From contig JAIDXA010000036.1 of NCBI GenBank assembly GCA_029058705.1, positions 1-8,116 on the forward strand: 8,116 bases of DNA, given 5' to 3'. This document shows positions 5,889 through 8,116 of this stretch, piece by piece (positions within the stretch are counted from its first letter, which is position 1; every line of letters starts with the position of its first letter). Both the position numbers and the translations under genes were made by a program. Under the pieces are notes generated by a model. It ran no database searches, had not been told where the DNA came from, and saw nothing but the letters and a program-made list of their open reading frames with translations. This stretch comes from Paramuribaculum sp. (GTDB lineage: Bacteria > Bacteroidota > Bacteroidia > Bacteroidales > Muribaculaceae).

Positions 5889-7385
5889 TCAGCCGACCGA
5901 GCCTTCGAGTGTGAGTGCGAGCAGTTTCTGCGCTTCGACGGCAAATTCCATCGGGAGTTTGTTCATGACCTCTTTGGCATAGCCGTTGACTATGAGTCCG
6001 ACGGCTTCTTCGGTCGGGATTCCGCGCTGGTTGCAGTAGAACAGCTGGTCTTCCGATATTTTCGAGGTCGTTGCCTCATGTTCGATGACGGCTGTGTCGT
6101 TTAGCGCATCGATGTAAGGAAACGTGTGTGCGCCGCAATTGGAACTTAGCAGAAGCGAGTCGCATTGGGTGTAGTTTCTGCATCCGTCGGCGTTTGGCGC
6201 TACTTTGACCAGTCCGCGGTATGAGTTCTGGCTGTGTCCGGCGGAAATTCCTTTTGAGACGATTGTCGAGCGGGAGTTGCGGCCGAGATGGATCATTTTT
6301 GTTCCGGTGTCGGCCTGCTGATGGTTGCGGGTGACTGCTACGGAGTAGAATTCGCCGACTGAACCTTCTCCGGCAAGCACACATGACGGATATTTCCAGG
6401 TTATCGCCGATCCTGTTTCGACCTGTGTCCACGAGAGTTTGCTTCGGTCACCGCGGCATAGCCCGCGTTTTGTCACGAAGTTGTAGACTCCGCCCCGACC
6501 TTCCGCGTCGCCGGCATACCAGTTCTGGACTGTCGAATATTTGACTTCGGCACGGTCTTCGACTATGATTTCGACGATTGCCGCGTGGAGCTGGTTTTCG
6601 TCGCGCATCGGGGCTGTGCAGCCTTCGAGATAGCTGACATAGGCATCGTCATCGGCCACGATGAGAGTCCTTTCAAACTGACCGGTCCCGGCGGCATTGA
6701 TGCGGAAGTATGTGCTGAGTTCCATAGGGCAGCGCACTCCTTTCGGGATATATACAAATGAACCGTCGGAAAAAACGGCCGAGTTGAGAGCCGCGTAGAA
6801 ATTGTCGCGGTAGCTGACGACTTTTCCGAGATATTTCCTGACCAGGTCGGGATAGTCTTTGACAGCTTCCGAGATCGAACAGAATATGATTCCGAGTTCG
6901 GCAAGTTTCTCGCGATGAGTGGTCTTGACACTGACGGAGTCCATTACAGCGTCGACAGCCATGCCTGAAAGCGCTTTTTGTTCGGACAGAGGGATGCCGA
7001 GCCGGTTGAATGTGTCAATGAGTTCCGGGTCGACTTCATCGAGACTTTTGGGACCCTCTTTTTTTCGTGGCGCCGCGTAATAGCTTATCGCCTGGAAATC
7101 GATTGGCGGAATTTTCAGGTGAGCCCATTCGGGGGGTGTCAGAGTCAGCCAGTGGCGGAAAGCCTTGAGCCGGAATTCAAGAAGCCATTCCGGTTCGCCT
7201 TTTGTTTTTGAAATGAATCTTACGGTTTCTTCGTTCAGCCCTTTCGGCAGTATGTCGGTCGGGATGTCGGTTGTGAAACCGTATTTGTAGTCGCCTTGCG
7301 TCACTTCGCTGATGACATCGGCCTCGCCGCTGCCACTTTGGGGGTCAAGCTGGTTGTTGTTATCGGATAATTTGTTTACGTCCAT
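5889..7385 (-). CDS. sufB: Fe-S cluster assembly scaffold SufB
   Basis: SufB is the main scaffold of the SufBC2D complex, accepting sulfur from SufS and holding the nascent Fe-S cluster. The 498-aa protein is close to E. coli SufB (495). Visible are YKYGFTTDIPTDILPKGL (33-50), the EPEWLLEFRLKAFRHWL segment (64-80), and the beta-helix core with VFSDGSFVYIPKGVRCPMEL (204-223) and YLEGCTAPMRDENQLHAA (252-269). The C-terminal block is NYTQCDSLLL (404-413) followed by CGAHTFPY and IEHEATTSKI. C408 and E437 match the E. coli catalytic C405 and E434 at a constant offset of three. No N-terminal CxxC motif is seen. It starts 15 bp after the cvpA-like gene. The ATG at 7385 is chosen because the short, polar, poorly conserved N-terminus before residue 33 is normal for the family. 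Confidence 0.97.
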   Translation of the reverse strand: MDVNKLSDNNNQLDPQSGSGEADVISEVTQGDYKYGFTTDIPTDILPKGLNEETVRFISKTKGEPEWLLEFRLKAFRHWLTLTPPEWAHLKIPPIDFQAISYYAAPRKKEGPKSLDEVDPELIDTFNRLGIPLSEQKALSGMAVDAVMDSVSVKTTHREKLAELGIIFCSISEAVKDYPDLVRKYLGKVVSYRDNFYAALNSAVFSDGSFVYIPKGVRCPMELSTYFRINAAGTGQFERTLIVADDDAYVSYLEGCTAPMRDENQLHAAIVEIIVEDRAEVKYSTVQNWYAGDAEGRGGVYNFVTKRGLCRGDRSKLSWTQVETGSAITWKYPSCVLAGEGSVGEFYSVAVTRNHQQADTGTKMIHLGRNSRSTIVSKGISAGHSQNSYRGLVKVAPNADGCRNYTQCDSLLLSSNCGAHTFPYIDALNDTAVIEHEATTSKISEDQLFYCNQRGIPTEEAVGLIVNGYAKEVMNKLPMEFAVEAQKLLALTLEGSVG

Positions 7386-7400
7386 GATGGATAAACAGAT

Positions 7401-7913
7401 TTAGGATGCTGAAAGTTGAAGAAAGCCGAGGAGTCGGGGCGCCAGGTCGGCGATGAGGCCGCCGATGCCGCTTGTGTCGCGTGCCAAAGCGCTTGAAGGT
7501 GCTATGAATTTCGCGAAGTTGATGATAAAACTGATGATGATTCCGCTTTTCAGCAACATGAATAGCGCTCCGGCAAGTGAATCGAAAAAGCCCAGACACA
7601 GTTTCCGGCTGATATATTTGACAGTACGGGCAAAAAACCAGACACCGGTCCAGACGGCAACAAACAGAAGGACGTGACCCACACATTCGGCGGCCCAGTC
7701 TGCCATAAGTTTCTGCGTGGGGTCGGCTGCGGCGTTTTTGTCGGAGAAGATGTCCATGACGGCAGCTGAGACAGCATCGCCGAAAAGTTGGCATGCGACA
7801 ATGGCGAGTGCGAACGCCAGAAGTGATCCGATCTGGACAACGATTCCACGCCGGAATCCCCAGATAGCCGAGAGGATGAGGACTATGAGGATTATGATGT
7901 CTGTTCCTGACAT
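7401..7913 (-). CDS. CvpA family inner-membrane protein
   Basis: CvpA-family proteins are small integral membrane proteins first linked to colicin V production and later to envelope stress tolerance; their molecular role is unsettled. The 170-aa protein has four predicted membrane segments at about residues 5-20, 25-45, 77-96 and 112-135. The family's GFRRG motif follows the first segment (19-23), and FFDSLAGALFMLLKSG (109-124) matches the conserved block before the last helix. It is the first gene of the run, 15 bp before sufB, with a promoter about 70 bp upstream of its start. I recall cvpA next to suf genes in other Bacteroidales, which suggests a conserved pairing rather than chance, but no direct functional link to Fe-S assembly is known to me. 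The start is supported by the immediate membrane segment. Confidence 0.9.
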   Translation of the reverse strand: MSGTDIIILIVLILSAIWGFRRGIVVQIGSLLAFALAIVACQLFGDAVSAAVMDIFSDKNAAADPTQKLMADWAAECVGHVLLFVAVWTGVWFFARTVKYISRKLCLGFFDSLAGALFMLLKSGIIISFIINFAKFIAPSSALARDTSGIGGLIADLAPRLLGFLQLSAS

Positions 7914-7980
7914 ATAATAGTGCTTTTATCTGCGTTATTGAGAGCTCTGGTCGGCTTTCCGTCTGTTGAATATCAGAATG

Positions 7981-8012
7981 CAAATTTAAACATTTTGGTA
8001 TAGATAGCCAAC
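7981..8012 (-). promoter_or_regulatory. Bacteroidetes-type promoter for cvpA-suf operon
   Basis: On the minus strand TAAATTTG (+ strand 7981-7988) is a full match to the Bacteroidetes -7 consensus TAnnTTTG. A GTTG (8009-8012), three of four bases of the -33 TTTG, lies 20 nt upstream, within the usual 19-21 spacing. Transcription should start near 7972-7976, giving a leader of about 60 nt before the cvpA-like ATG at 7913. It is the only clear promoter I find for the six-gene run. The start site is inferred, not measured. Confidence 0.72.
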
Positions 8013-8015
8013 TTG

Positions 8016-8035
8016 ACACCCGAAAAAGGTGGTGT
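8016..8035. promoter_or_regulatory. Inverted repeat ACACC-N10-GGTGT upstream of -33 box
   Basis: The half-sites ACACC (8016-8020) and GGTGT (8031-8035) are exact reverse complements, 10 nt apart, three bases upstream of the -33 element. Their centres are about 15 bp apart, which could suit a dimeric regulator. With only 5-bp arms such a repeat can arise by chance, and it does not match an IscR, SufR or Fur site that I know. Confidence 0.2.
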
Positions 8036-8050
8036 TGCTGCACGGCTCTT

Positions 8051-8116
8051 TCATTTAAAAAAGTCTTGTACTTCCGAAAATCCTGTTATTTTATAGCGGG
8101 GGAAGTCTGAACGGGA
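8051..8116 (-). CDS. Possible C-terminal tail of an upstream gene (partial)
   Basis: The minus strand is open from the window edge to a TGA at 8051-8053, encoding 21 residues ending ITGFSEVQDFFK. The composition is protein-like, and the other two minus frames stop sooner (within 11 codons). A run of this length without a stop is expected by chance about one time in three, and I do not recognise the sequence; it does not resemble the end of IF-2, which I would have considered for this location. If real, it ends about 40 bp before the cvpA promoter. Confidence 0.25.
   Translation of the reverse strand, partial: SRSDFPRYKITGFSEVQDFFK

Noticed and set aside
7360..8043. 227-codon minus-strand frame over the cvpA-like gene and its promoter region
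   Set aside because: It runs through the promoter and out of frame with the clear CvpA-family protein; the translation is rich in Arg, His and Pro, typical of a shadow frame.
1..8116. CRISPR arrays, tRNA or rRNA genes, phage or defence genes
   Set aside because: No spaced direct repeats, cloverleaf sequences or related protein motifs were seen; the window is filled by the SUF run, the lipoprotein gene and an IS end.

Overview
The window looks like a chromosomal segment from a gut Bacteroidales bacterium, plausibly Muribaculaceae or a relative. The reasons are the SUF gene arrangement, a perfect Bacteroidetes-type -7 promoter box (TAnnTTTG), starts without clear Shine-Dalgarno sequences, and an IS1182-like transposase end. 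The placement comes from sequence character only and was not checked against a database.

Reading the main transcription direction (minus strand, right to left): a promoter near 7981-8012 drives a six-gene run, cvpA-like (7401-7913), sufB (5889-7385), sufC (5039-5809), sufD (3660-5027), sufS (2415-3650) and a MoeB/ThiF-like E1 enzyme (1690-2403). Most gaps are 9-15 bp; the sufB-sufC gap is longer at 79 bp. A lipoprotein gene of unknown function (489-1640) follows 49 bp later on the same strand, with no convincing promoter of its own. The far left (1-458) is the 3' end of an insertion sequence: a transposase C-terminus reading rightward, displaced by one base at an A6 run, and a terminal hairpin. 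A possible gene tail lies at the extreme right edge on the minus strand.

Functionally, SufS takes sulfur from cysteine, and the SufB-SufC-SufD complex assembles Fe-S clusters using ATP hydrolysis by SufC. All key residues of SufS, SufB, SufC and SufD are visible, so the machine should be functional. No SufE, SufU, SufA or SufR gene is present here, so the sulfur-transfer partner, carrier and any such regulator must lie elsewhere. The membrane protein CvpA leads the operon and the E1-like protein closes it.

I see no wholly new system. The points most worth a second look are the E1-like enzyme that has lost all the zinc and catalytic cysteines of the MoeB/ThiF family, the cysteine-rich SufD tail, the two-domain lipoprotein at the end of the SUF run, the transposase frameshift, and the strand-asymmetric hairpin at the IS end, which faces transcripts arriving from the SUF side.
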